A stretch of DNA of 9,866 nucleotides from an uncultured Sphingobium sp. (GCA_913773715.1 CAJYHD010000418.1:1-9866), one strand, 5' to 3'; counted from the first letter of the stretch, positions 1 to 6,174 are shown. Program-made: numbers and translations. The notes: generated by a model not told the origin, from the letters alone.

Positions 1-104
1 CCTCTAACGGACTGTTCCACCTCGACAGCAACAGCAACGAGCCCACCCTCACAGATCAGGTCGTGGAGTGGGCCGCCCAGGTCACAGCCATGAGACCGCG
101 CTAG
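1..104 (+). CDS. C-terminal end of an unidentified protein (5' end outside the window)
   Basis: Reading from base 3, an open frame of 33 codons runs to a TAG at 102-104. Third positions are mostly G or C, and the peptide tail (ending TDQVVEWAAQVTAMRPR) looks like a normal protein terminus, while the other two forward frames are broken or low in quality. The product cannot be named from 33 residues. Its last 23 bases overlap the end of the leftward gene at 82-327, so the two converge. It probably belongs to the rightward prophage genes extending left of the window. Confidence 0.5.
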   Translation, partial: SNGLFHLDSNSNEPTLTDQVVEWAAQVTAMRPR

Positions 105-327
105 AGATTATCGGCGCATCGCCATACCTTGCGATCACCTCAAGATCGGTGCACCGATCCTCCTCGGGATCGGCAGACACCCTGAAGACCAGAACGCCGG
201 CTGACCGGGCCGCCAAGTGCTTGCCCTCACGTCGCGCGGGCGCTTCAAGCGCAAACCGCCGCAGCTCCCCCGCCTCAACGCGGCGGCCCTGCTTTCTGTA
301 GGTTTGCACGCAAAACACGTCCTGCAT
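82..327 (-). CDS. small hypothetical protein (81 aa)
   Basis: A leftward gene encoding a small, Arg-rich soluble protein that begins MQDVFCVQTYRKQGRR and has no membrane segment. I chose the ATG at 327 rather than the in-frame ATG at 339. A GGAGAGG ribosome-binding site lies about 5 bases upstream of 327, and the 339 ATG falls right beside that sequence. The family is not recognised beyond resembling short hypothetical proteins of Caulobacterales prophages (weak recollection). It is divergent from the gene at 494. A TTGACT hexamer on the minus strand (371-376) lies about 45 bases upstream and could be its -35 element, with a poor -10. Its 3' end overlaps the terminus of the gene ending at 104. 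Confidence 0.65.
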   Translation of the reverse strand: MQDVFCVQTYRKQGRRVEAGELRRFALEAPARREGKHLAARSAGVLVFRVSADPEEDRCTDLEVIARYGDAPIISSAVSWL

Positions 328-393
328 TTGCCTCTCCATTCGCCTTAACGAATCCGCGCAGGGCAGAGAGAGTCAACGTCTGGCGCGGCGACG

Positions 394-412
394 TACGTCC
401 GAAACGGACGTA
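394..412. promoter_or_regulatory. 19-bp perfect inverted repeat, candidate operator
   Basis: TACGTCCG-AAA-CGGACGTA is a perfect 8-bp inverted repeat around a 3-base centre. It lies between the divergent genes starting at 327 (minus) and 494 (plus), just upstream of a minus-strand TTGACT (371-376). The symmetry and position suggest binding by a dimeric repressor. No regulator gene for it can be identified in the window. The inverted repeat is seen directly; the operator role is inferred. Confidence 0.4.
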
Positions 413-426
413 TAGCCTTAAAGGAG

Positions 427-464
427 AAGCACAAAACGTGCTTGCGTTGTTCAGCACATTTTGT
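427..464. promoter_or_regulatory. compound inverted repeats upstream of the gene at 494
   Basis: Two nested symmetric elements are present. AAGCAC-AAAAC-GTGCTT (427-443) is a perfect 6-bp inverted repeat. ACAAAACGTGCT (431-442) is also matched in reverse complement at 11 of 12 positions by AGCACATTTTGT (453-464) across a 10-base spacer. This arrangement could be paired repressor half-sites or an RNA hairpin in the leader of the gene at 494. No convincing -35/-10 pair is visible for the rightward direction. Confidence 0.35.
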
Positions 465-493
465 CATGGTGCCGTTATCACACGGAGGCACCC

Positions 494-721
494 ATGCTCC
501 CCCTCGCTACTGACCGGCTCTTCGATACCGCCCGCCAAACCAATCAGCGGAAACCCCACGCCCGGCTTGTCCGGTCGCATGAAGTGGTCACTCCCTTCGG
601 CGATCCGCGCACCCAGCCTTTCGACGCCCGCACCGTCGGCCGTCCCTTCGTCATCGTCACCGCCCTGCAGGCTGCCGTCTGCTTCGAGTTCGTGGCTTTG
701 GTCTGGTGGGTGCTCGGCTGA
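494..721 (+). CDS. small single-pass membrane protein (75 aa)
   Basis: An upstream in-frame ATG exists at 461, but the ATG at 494 has a GGAGG ribosome-binding site seven bases ahead and is preferred. The first ~50 residues are polar and rich in Arg, Thr and Pro. Residues ~52-74 (FVIVTALQAAVCFEFVALVW and following) are a hydrophobic helix at the extreme C-terminus, so this could be tail-anchored. It has one predicted span and no recognisable domain; a holin role is not supported. Its TGA overlaps the ATG of the next gene (TGATG at 719-723), implying coupled translation. It is the first gene of the visible rightward run. Confidence 0.65.
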   Translation: MLPLATDRLFDTARQTNQRKPHARLVRSHEVVTPFGDPRTQPFDARTVGRPFVIVTALQAAVCFEFVALVWWVLG

Positions 722-1263
722 TGGTCGAGTTCGTCATCACCACCGCCATCACGCCAAAGCGGGACATCGACCTTTTCGGTGAGACCACCGTGATGGTTCA
801 GGCGAAGCGCGATCTCTCCAGTTCGGGCGTGCCCGTTCTCTACGTCTCCCCTTACGTCTCCGACCCGATCGCTTTTGCGCAGCGCTGTGCCGCAGCTTTG
901 GCTTGGCTGGATGGCGACGCGACCGTTTCTCCACCGGCCAGGGCCGGGGTCGTGCCGAACAAGCCGACCCCGGAAGCCGTTGCGCCGGCGACCACCGCCT
1001 ACACCCTGCCCGATTACGTCGAGGACGTAGACTACAGCGAGCGCCTGGCGCTTGCCGATCCCATGACGCTGGAGGCCTGGAAGGGCTGGGCGGGCGCCAT
1101 GACCCGCCGCGTGGAGCTGGCCCAGGACAGCCTGCAGCTTGCCGCCCTCATCGCCGCCAACGACTACGGGATGAAGTTTTGCCCGCCCCAGCTACTGACC
1201 ACCGTCCGCAAGGCGCTGAGCGACGCCTATACAGTCACCTATAATCAGGCGGCGGCAGCATGA
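721..1263 (+). CDS. hypothetical prophage protein (180 aa)
   Basis: The start at 721 overlaps the preceding stop. The longer frame from 706 would add only five residues and lies inside the upstream gene. Residues 1-70 form a mixed segment (VITTAITPKRDIDLFGETTV...). Residues ~72-98 are a Pro/Ala/Val-rich linker. Residues ~100-180 are mainly helical and acidic, with a WKGWAGAMTRRVELAQDSL stretch. No catalytic motif or membrane segment is visible and I do not recognise the family. High G/C at third positions and tight coupling to the previous gene support real coding. Its last 19 bases overlap the end of the opposite-strand gene at 1245-1946. Confidence 0.75.
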   Translation: MVEFVITTAITPKRDIDLFGETTVMVQAKRDLSSSGVPVLYVSPYVSDPIAFAQRCAAALAWLDGDATVSPPARAGVVPNKPTPEAVAPATTAYTLPDYVEDVDYSERLALADPMTLEAWKGWAGAMTRRVELAQDSLQLAALIAANDYGMKFCPPQLLTTVRKALSDAYTVTYNQAAAA

Positions 1264-1946
1264 GCAGCGGTTCGAGAACCGGCCTGCCTCTTGGCGGCTT
1301 CGGAAATAAGCTTCTGCACCTGGATGCCGTCCCAAGGAGTGGCTTCGCCGCCTCTGAATACTATCAGGTCGGCAATACGTGCGGACGCCTCTTCGAGGAC
1401 GTTCGTATTCATGTGCTGCATGGCAGGCGGCTCACCGCCTGCAACTGCCTTGAACTTAGCAACTTCAAGGGCCCACAACTGGCGAACATTTATCAATGTC
1501 AGGCCGAGATTGACGTCGACAAAAGAGTCGACGCTAACTTCAGCAAGAGCATCCGCAGTGGCTTGCGCGTTGCCACCGTCAATGAAACTCGTCGCCCAGC
1601 GCGCCGCGTTTTTTCCTTCCCGGATTTGCTGCTGGATGTGATCCGCCGCGATGATCCCATTTGCCAAGACGCCCATCACCACCTTCATGCGGCGAAGATC
1701 ACTCAAGCGAGCAGCCGCAAGTTCGTCGGCTTTGACCTCCGTTCTCAAATCGCTCGCCCGCTTCGCATCGCGGTTGGCAATATACAGGGCCGTGCCAGCG
1801 GCAAACGCAGCCATGCTGCCGGAGAACCAGTCCGCCAACGAACCGAGATTTATCGGCGTCGCTCCTCTTCCGATGATCGCGGAAATCACCGCGCAAACCG
1901 TTACGCTTGCAAGCGTGAACCAGAAGAAGTGCCAAGGCTTATCCAT
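1245..1946 (-). CDS. two-TM membrane protein with coiled-coil-like cytoplasmic region (233 aa), moron-like
   Basis: This leftward gene sits inside an otherwise rightward run. Two hydrophobic spans lie near the N-terminus (residues ~6-25 and ~39-57). The second is preceded by LADWFSGSMAAF, a pattern common in small bacterial membrane proteins of unknown function that continue into a charged helical region. Here residues ~58-95 (NRDAKRASDLRTEVKADEL and following) look coiled-coil-forming. The C-terminus is Ala-rich. It has no enzyme motif. Opposite orientation, somewhat lower GC and a 19-bp tail overlap with the gene ending at 1263 fit an independently transcribed moron. Such genes can alter the lysogen's surface or exclude other phages, but that role is inference. 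The rightward frame covering the same bases reads as a shadow. Confidence 0.8.
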   Translation of the reverse strand: MDKPWHFFWFTLASVTVCAVISAIIGRGATPINLGSLADWFSGSMAAFAAGTALYIANRDAKRASDLRTEVKADELAAARLSDLRRMKVVMGVLANGIIAADHIQQQIREGKNAARWATSFIDGGNAQATADALAEVSVDSFVDVNLGLTLINVRQLWALEVAKFKAVAGGEPPAMQHMNTNVLEEASARIADLIVFRGGEATPWDGIQVQKLISEAAKRQAGSRTAAHAAAA

Positions 1947-1955
1947 ACATTCCGC

Positions 1956-1968
1956 ATAGCACAGCTAT
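1956..1968. promoter_or_regulatory. short palindrome between divergent starts
   Basis: ATAGC-ACA-GCTAT is a perfect 5-bp inverted repeat in the 35-base gap between the leftward start at 1946 and the rightward start at 1982. The gap must contain or overlap the promoter of the leftward gene, so the palindrome is a possible operator. It is short enough that chance cannot be excluded. Confidence 0.2.
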
Positions 1969-1981
1969 CGGAGGGTGCGCG

Positions 1982-2302
1982 ATGACCGCGCCCGAGTTCA
2001 CCACCGTCGAGGCGAACCTTCTGCGCGAAATGACGCGGGACGCCCGGCTGATCCGCGCAGCCTTCGCGGGCGAACCCTTCCGCTTCGATGGCGCTGGCTG
2101 CGGCCCCAGCGTCACTCGCTGGCCAGAGGCTGTCGTTTTGGGGCTGATCGAGCGCGGCGTCATGCTCGCTACCCAGCAGGCCGCCGCATGGCCTCAGCGC
2201 GGCGTCCCTGCCCGCCCCTTCACCGTTGCCCTGACCAGGGACGGCGAGAGCGCCCGCAAGCGCATCCTCGATGGGCGCGTGGACCTGAAGGAAGCGGCAT
2301 GA
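1982..2302 (+). CDS. hypothetical prophage protein (106 aa)
   Basis: The start is set by GGAGGG about seven bases upstream of the ATG at 1982. The product is a soluble protein with an N-terminal helical segment (TTVEANLLREMTRDARLIRAAF) followed by a Pro/Trp-containing middle and a basic C-terminus. No cysteine pair, nucleotide-binding loop or HTH can be assigned, and the family is not recognised. A longer forward frame starting at 1975 covers this gene out of register and is a shadow over this stretch. The stop overlaps the next start (ATGA, 2299-2302), so the two genes are coupled. Confidence 0.7.
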   Translation: MTAPEFTTVEANLLREMTRDARLIRAAFAGEPFRFDGAGCGPSVTRWPEAVVLGLIERGVMLATQQAAAWPQRGVPARPFTVALTRDGESARKRILDGRVDLKEAA

Positions 2303-2769
2303 CCCCCGACATCACTCGGCGCCTGAACAAAATCGACCGTTCGTTGTCCGCTCTCGAACAGCGTTGGCCATCGCAGCGGGACGACATCGGGCTGTCGCCG
2401 CGCGATTATCAGGAGATCGCGGACTGTCAAAAAGTCGCGGAGCAATCCCATCGCTGGCGCGCGCTCAAAGCGATCTGGGCAAAGCCCGTCCTTCGACACG
2501 TCCGCTACGACGGTGTCGCCATCTATCGCGATGCTCGCGACGATGGTTGCTCGTGGTCTGTTGCCCTTAAAGCAACGATCGCGCTTCTGCTGGATCGGCG
2601 TTGGAGCAGAAGAGCGGACGATGCTTGGAAAGCTCGAACGGGCTGGACGTGCACCGATAGCCACGACGTCTGCTTCTGGGACGCTCGCTCTGATGGGTAT
2701 GGTCACTCCGCAATGGTCTGCTGGTTATATCCCGGCCTGCGCATCTCAATTTTCAGCGACGGAGATTGA
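2299..2769 (+). CDS. hypothetical prophage protein (156 aa), Trp/Arg-rich
   Basis: Translation begins at the ATG of the ATGA overlap at 2299. The N-terminus (ITRRLNKIDRSLSALEQRW) is helical and possibly coiled-coil. The remainder is unusually rich in Trp, Arg and Asp (for example WSRRADDAWKARTGWTC and VCFWDARSDGYGHSAMVCW), with several cysteines but no spaced zinc-binding pattern. I do not recognise the family. Length, context between two coupled genes and the 2-base gap to the next ATG support it being real. Codon bias is weaker than in its neighbours, which may reflect a fast-evolving phage gene. Confidence 0.65.
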   Translation: MTPDITRRLNKIDRSLSALEQRWPSQRDDIGLSPRDYQEIADCQKVAEQSHRWRALKAIWAKPVLRHVRYDGVAIYRDARDDGCSWSVALKATIALLLDRRWSRRADDAWKARTGWTCTDSHDVCFWDARSDGYGHSAMVCWLYPGLRISIFSDGD

Positions 2770-2771
2770 GC

Positions 2772-3245
2772 ATGACCACCCTCTCCCGCGAAGACCGCGA
2801 AACCCTCCAAGCGGCCCAGCGCATCAAGCGCTCTATCGCCCGCGACCGTAAGCGCGACGTCACCGCCACCCGCGCCCAAGCCGGCAAGGCCTCTCGGGGC
2901 CGGATCATCGATCGCGCTCACCTCGCATGGGTCCGGCGCCTGCCGTGCGTCGCCACCTACGTCGAAACCGGACGCCTGGACTACGGCTGCCAGGCCGCGC
3001 ACCTGCGCCTGTCCTCGGCCGCCCACGGCAAGGCCCACCCAGGCGGACAGCGCAAGCCCGATGACAGGTGGGTCACGCCCCTGTCTGCCGAACAGCACCG
3101 CATCCAGGGTGAGGTAAAGGGCGAGCCTCGCTTTTGGTCCGATCTGAGTATCGACCCCTTCGACCTTTGCCAGCGCCTCTATGCCATCAGCGGCGACGAT
3201 GAGGCCGGTCTTCAAGTGATCACCAGCCTGCGAGGCGGCCGATGA
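2772..3245 (+). CDS. HNH/Ref-type (DUF968-like) putative nuclease (157 aa)
   Basis: The ATG at 2772 has GGAG seven bases upstream; the TTG at 2766 is less likely. After a basic N-terminal helix (residues 1-45), the protein shows a layout typical of small phage HNH-fold nucleases related to P1 Ref. It has LPC at 58-60, a second Cys at 73, AAHLR at 75-79, KPDDRWVTPL at 95-104, a late His at 109 in EQHRIQ, and a C-terminal FWSDLSIDP (121-129). In the family the Cys and His residues bind a structural zinc and the His/Asp residues the catalytic metal. The usual CxxC is relaxed here, since the residue three after C59 is Thr62 and the next Cys is at 73. Such proteins act in phage recombination or DNA processing. 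It is coupled to the methyltransferase by an ATGA overlap. Family assignment is by recalled motif layout. Confidence 0.65.
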   Translation: MTTLSREDRETLQAAQRIKRSIARDRKRDVTATRAQAGKASRGRIIDRAHLAWVRRLPCVATYVETGRLDYGCQAAHLRLSSAAHGKAHPGGQRKPDDRWVTPLSAEQHRIQGEVKGEPRFWSDLSIDPFDLCQRLYAISGDDEAGLQVITSLRGGR

Positions 3246-4684
3246 TCTACGGATCCGTCTGCAGCGGCATCGAAGCCGCCTCCGTCGCCTGGCATTCGCT
3301 CGGCTGGCGCGCATCCTTCCTGTCCGAGATCGAAGCGTTTCCGCGCGCGGTCCTGGCTCACCACTATCTGGACACCCCTCTCCATGGCGACTTCACGACG
3401 ATCGCAGCAGGACAATACGACCCTATCGATCTTCTCGTTGGTGGAACCCCCTGCCAGTCCTTCAGCATCGCCGGGCTACGAGGCGGACTGGACGACGACC
3501 GTGGCAACCTGGCCCTCGAATATCTTAGGCTTGCTGACCGACTCCGGCCCCGATGGCTGGTTTGGGAGAACGTCCCCGGCGTCCTGTCGTCGAACGGCGG
3601 ACGGGACTTTGGAGCCATTCTCGGGGGCATGGTCGAACTCGGGTATGGGTTCGCCTACCGAGTGCTTGACGCTCAGTTCTTCGGAGTGGCCCAGCGACGC
3701 CGTCGTGTGTTCGTTGTCGGATACCTTGGAGACTGGCGACGTGCCGCAGCGGTTCTATTTGAGCGTCACAGCCTGTCGGGGCATCCTGCGCCGCGCCGAG
3801 AAAAGGGGCCGAGCGTTGCCGCCCTCACTGCTAACGGCGTTGGAACATGTGGCGCTGACGACAACCAAGGACAAGCCGGACACCTGATCCCCGACTGGCC
3901 TGCGCAAGTTTCCCCGACCCTCAACGCAGCCTTCGGGTCGAAACTCGGGCTGGACAACCAGCACATCGACAGCGGCGCGGGAATGTTCGTCGCCCATACC
4001 CTCAAGGGAGAGGGTTTCGACGCCAGCGAAGACGGCACGGGACGCGGGACGCCAATCGTGCCGGTCGCCTACCGCACCACGGGCAATGACGGCGCCTATG
4101 AGACTGGCGAACAGATTGGCGCCCTGACGACCTCAACCGATCCGAACGCCCAGATCATCGCCTTCAGCTCCAAGGACCACGGCGCAGACGCCATGTCGGA
4201 CCTGTCGCCAACCCTGCGCGCCGGCGGACACAGCAAGAGCCACGCGAACGCGGGCGTGATGCCGGCCGTGTCGATGCCGCTGCGATCCAACTACCGGAAC
4301 AACAGCAATCCCGCGACCGAGGCGGCGATGCACATTCACCAAGGATCCGCCGTCCGCCGCCTGACGCCCCGCGAGTGCGAGCGGCTTCAGGGCTTCCCCG
4401 ACGACTACACACTCATCCCTTACGGAAAGCGGATCAGCGATGATGAGAAGGCTGAGCTGGCGGCGTTCTTCGAGCGCACCGGCCAATACATAAAGGACGT
4501 CGATGGGGCGCTAGTGTTCGACCGCGAAGCCTTCGAAACCGCCTGGCCCCGCATCGCCGCTGACGGCCCTCGATACAAGGCGCTTGGGAACTCAATGGCC
4601 GTGCCTGTCATGGCCTGGATCGGCCGGCGCATCGCCGCCGTCGATGCCCTGCAAACGCTCATCCACCATCGCGAGGCTGCATAG
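3242..4684 (+). CDS. DNA (cytosine-5-)-methyltransferase, orphan phage type (480 aa)
   Basis: The protein transfers methyl groups from S-adenosylmethionine to C5 of cytosine in a specific DNA sequence. The family motifs appear in order: I SVCSGIEAASVAW (5-17, AdoMet binding), IV GGTPCQSFS (67-75, catalytic Cys71), VI ENVPG (109-113), VIII QRRRRVFVVG (151-160), IX LTPRECERLQGFPDDY (374-389) and X ALGNSMAVPV (447-456). Residues ~190-370 form the target-recognition region, with degenerate repeats of a xTLxA...PxV module. No restriction endonuclease is adjacent, so this is an orphan enzyme. In phages such enzymes usually protect DNA from host restriction. It is coupled to the upstream nuclease by ATGA and lies 2 bases before the next gene. 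Codons over 3384-3887 are unusually poor in third-position G/C, consistent with an overlapping gene there. Confidence 0.95.
   Translation: MIYGSVCSGIEAASVAWHSLGWRASFLSEIEAFPRAVLAHHYLDTPLHGDFTTIAAGQYDPIDLLVGGTPCQSFSIAGLRGGLDDDRGNLALEYLRLADRLRPRWLVWENVPGVLSSNGGRDFGAILGGMVELGYGFAYRVLDAQFFGVAQRRRRVFVVGYLGDWRRAAAVLFERHSLSGHPAPRREKGPSVAALTANGVGTCGADDNQGQAGHLIPDWPAQVSPTLNAAFGSKLGLDNQHIDSGAGMFVAHTLKGEGFDASEDGTGRGTPIVPVAYRTTGNDGAYETGEQIGALTTSTDPNAQIIAFSSKDHGADAMSDLSPTLRAGGHSKSHANAGVMPAVSMPLRSNYRNNSNPATEAAMHIHQGSAVRRLTPRECERLQGFPDDYTLIPYGKRISDDEKAELAAFFERTGQYIKDVDGALVFDREAFETAWPRIAADGPRYKALGNSMAVPVMAWIGRRIAAVDALQTLIHHREAA
3384..3887 (+). CDS. overprinted ORF inside the methyltransferase gene, +1 frame (167 aa)
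   Basis: This is an open frame from ATG 3384 to TGA 3885-3887, wholly inside the methyltransferase gene and shifted +1. Unlike ordinary shadows, its product resembles a recurrent phage hypothetical family. It has a Ser/Pro-rich N-terminus (SPSASPGYEADW), then TSPASCRRTADGTLEPFSG, WSNSGMGSPTECLTL, CSLSDTLETGDVPQRFYLS and ACRGILRRAEKRGRALPPSL. I recall the last three motifs from annotated stand-alone proteins near phage C5 methyltransferases but cannot search for them here. By hand count, third-position G/C in the methyltransferase frame is about 63% across this stretch and about 84% in the ~150 codons after it. CGA arginine codons are frequent only in the overlap. The start has no strong ribosome-binding site. 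Function is unknown. Confidence 0.55.
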   Translation: MATSRRSQQDNTTLSIFSLVEPPASPSASPGYEADWTTTVATWPSNILGLLTDSGPDGWFGRTSPASCRRTADGTLEPFSGAWSNSGMGSPTECLTLSSSEWPSDAVVCSLSDTLETGDVPQRFYLSVTACRGILRRAEKRGRALPPSLLTALEHVALTTTKDKPDT

Positions 4685-4686
4685 CC

Positions 4687-5001
4687 ATGACCACCGCCCT
4701 CGGCCCCGCCACAGAGCGCCGCCTCATGGAAGCTTTCGCTGATACCTGCGTCCTCACCTGCGGCGCCGCGGCCCGCCTGATCGGAGTGGACGAAAAGAGC
4801 CTGCGAGCCCTGACCGACGATGGCGTGATCCGCGCGGTGCGCCGTGGCGGCGGCCGTTGGCGCGCCTATACCGAGGGTGACATCCGGGATTACCTGACGC
4901 AGGGTGCTGCGCCGGCTCGGGAGTCGAAGCCCCGCGCCACAGGGAACAGCCAGCTGAAGGTGGTGCCGTTCACCCAGCGCAAGGTCACGGCGCGGCGCTA
5001 G
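4687..5001 (+). CDS. small winged-HTH DNA-binding protein, candidate excisionase (104 aa)
   Basis: Residues ~23-72 fit a MerR/excisionase-type helix-turn-helix: LTCGAAARLIGVDEKSLRAL is the first HTH and VIRAVRRGGGRWRAYTEGDI the wing and following strand. The C-terminus (~75-104) is basic and probably disordered. Proteins of this kind directly upstream of phage integrases often act as recombination directionality factors (Xis) that bend the attachment site during excision. That role is inferred from fold and position: it starts 2 bases after the methyltransferase stop and ends 12 bases before the integrase start. An alternative is a transcriptional regulator of the integrase operon. No separate promoter is evident. 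Confidence 0.75.
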   Translation: MTTALGPATERRLMEAFADTCVLTCGAAARLIGVDEKSLRALTDDGVIRAVRRGGGRWRAYTEGDIRDYLTQGAAPARESKPRATGNSQLKVVPFTQRKVTARR

Positions 5002-5013
5002 GGATCGAGGCAC

Positions 5014-6174
5014 ATGACCGTCTATCTCCCCAAGACCAGCCGTTTCTGGGCTTACGATTTCCAATACAAGGGCCGCCGCTTCCACGGCTCAACGGGCGTC
5101 GAGGGCAAGCGCGCGGCCGAAGCCGTCGAGCGGCGGATCCGTCTTCAAGCCGCGACCGGCGCCTTGGACGACGGCGCCGACATGACGCTGGACCAGGCGG
5201 CTGGCCGATGGTGGACCGAGGTCGGTCAACACCGAGCTAGCGCCTATCAGCTGGAGCACCGCCTCGCGATCGCTGTGCGGCTGGTCGGCCCGAACACGCC
5301 CATCCGCGAGATCACCACCAAGGTCATCGCGCGCGCTATCGAGCGCCGCCGCGGCGAGACCACCGTCCGCAGGAAGGACAAGCCCGGCAGCCCAGCCAAG
5401 CGCTGGCCGCTATCGAACGCGACCGTGAACGCGGACGTCATGCGCCCCCTGCGGCGGGTGCTGAACCGCGCCCGCGAGGTGTGGGAGGTCCAAGGCCTGC
5501 CGGTCATCGACTACAAAGCTCTGGTGCTGAAGGAGAAGGAGACCGAGATTCGGCTCTACAGCGCCGAGCAGCAGAAGGCTTGGTCGGATCAGTGCGACCC
5601 GACGGCGCGCTTCGTCCTGCGTCTGCTGCTGACCTACGGCCTGCGCTACAGCGAGACCTTCCTCCCGCCTGAGGCCTTCATCCCCGACGCCCCGGGCGGC
5701 CCGGTGCTGGCTATCAACAAGCGCAAGCGCGGCGCGCTTTACCTCCCCCTTCGGGCCGACGACGCGCGGGAAATTGCGGCGCGCGCCGGGCGGGCGAAGG
5801 CAGCCGGCCTCGCATCCATTCTGTTCGAGACAGCAGGCCGCGACGACGACGGCAGCGATCGGCTCGTCGAAGTCTCGCGGACCGGCCTGGCCGTACGCCT
5901 CCGCTCAGCGGCCAAAAGGGCAGGCCTCACGCACACCCGCATCATCCACGGCACGCGTCACCATGTGGGCACCACCACCTTGGCCGAGACCGGCGACCTG
6001 CGCCTGACGCAGAAGCTGCTGGGGCACGCCGACATCAAGTCGACACTGGTTTATTCGCATGCCTTGGACAGCGGCCTACGGGCGCAACTGGAGTCTCGGA
6101 ACAGTCCCGGAGCACCAGACCCCGCGGCCACCTTCGCGCCGGCAAAACAGAGACGCTCGCGCAGCCGCAAATAA
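5014..6174 (+). CDS. tyrosine-type site-specific integrase (386 aa)
   Basis: The protein catalyses integration and excision of the element by strand exchange at att sites. The N-terminus (1-50) looks like an arm-binding domain (FWAYDFQYKGRRFHGSTG), followed by a SAM-like core-binding region (~55-165). The catalytic domain (~180-355) shows Arg211 in LTYGLRYSE, a basic beta-turn INKRKRG with a likely catalytic Lys at 236-238, His312 and Arg315 in HGTRHHVGT, His338 in LLGHAD and nucleophile Tyr347 in TLVYSH. The usual HxLR motif is HGTR here. Length is normal and the residue set complete, so it is probably active. GAGG precedes the ATG at 5014. Codons 361-367 (SRNSPGA) are encoded by a sequence repeated twice downstream around the tRNA scar. 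The partner att core is probably 7350-7395, about 1.2 kb away. Confidence 0.95.
   Translation: MTVYLPKTSRFWAYDFQYKGRRFHGSTGVEGKRAAEAVERRIRLQAATGALDDGADMTLDQAAGRWWTEVGQHRASAYQLEHRLAIAVRLVGPNTPIREITTKVIARAIERRRGETTVRRKDKPGSPAKRWPLSNATVNADVMRPLRRVLNRAREVWEVQGLPVIDYKALVLKEKETEIRLYSAEQQKAWSDQCDPTARFVLRLLLTYGLRYSETFLPPEAFIPDAPGGPVLAINKRKRGALYLPLRADDAREIAARAGRAKAAGLASILFETAGRDDDGSDRLVEVSRTGLAVRLRSAAKRAGLTHTRIIHGTRHHVGTTTLAETGDLRLTQKLLGHADIKSTLVYSHALDSGLRAQLESRNSPGAPDPAATFAPAKQRRSRSRK
6094..6113 (+). repeat. SRNSPG repeat, copy 1 (inside integrase 3' end)
   Basis: TCTCGGAACAGTCCCGGAGC matches the two downstream copies (7269-7288 and 7498-7517) at 18 of 20 positions. Both differences (TCT/TCC and AAC/AAT) are synonymous in the integrase frame, where the sequence encodes Ser-Arg-Asn-Ser-Pro-Gly. 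It may be an integrase arm-binding site within the gene, or the source of which the other two are relics. Confidence 0.6.

Noticed and set aside
1260..1985. Long rightward open frame (241 codons)
   Set aside because: It lies antisense to the 233-aa membrane protein. Its product is Arg/His/Ser-rich with no hydrophobic order, and codon quality favours the minus strand.
1975..2769. Single 264-codon rightward protein
   Set aside because: Its first part is an out-of-register shadow of the 1982-2302 gene, which has a good ribosome-binding site. Only the part from ATG 2299 is kept, as a separate gene.
2703..3314. Leftward 203-codon frame
   Set aside because: Antisense to the nuclease and the methyltransferase start, and low-complexity Gly/Ala/Arg composition typical of a GC-rich shadow.
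3242..4684. Restriction-modification system
   Set aside because: No endonuclease candidate specific to the methyltransferase is present. The adjacent HNH-like gene fits the recombination-type Ref family better, so the methyltransferase is called orphan.
4420..5085. Leftward 221-codon frame
   Set aside because: Antisense to methyltransferase motifs IX and X, the HTH gene and the integrase start, all of which are strongly supported.
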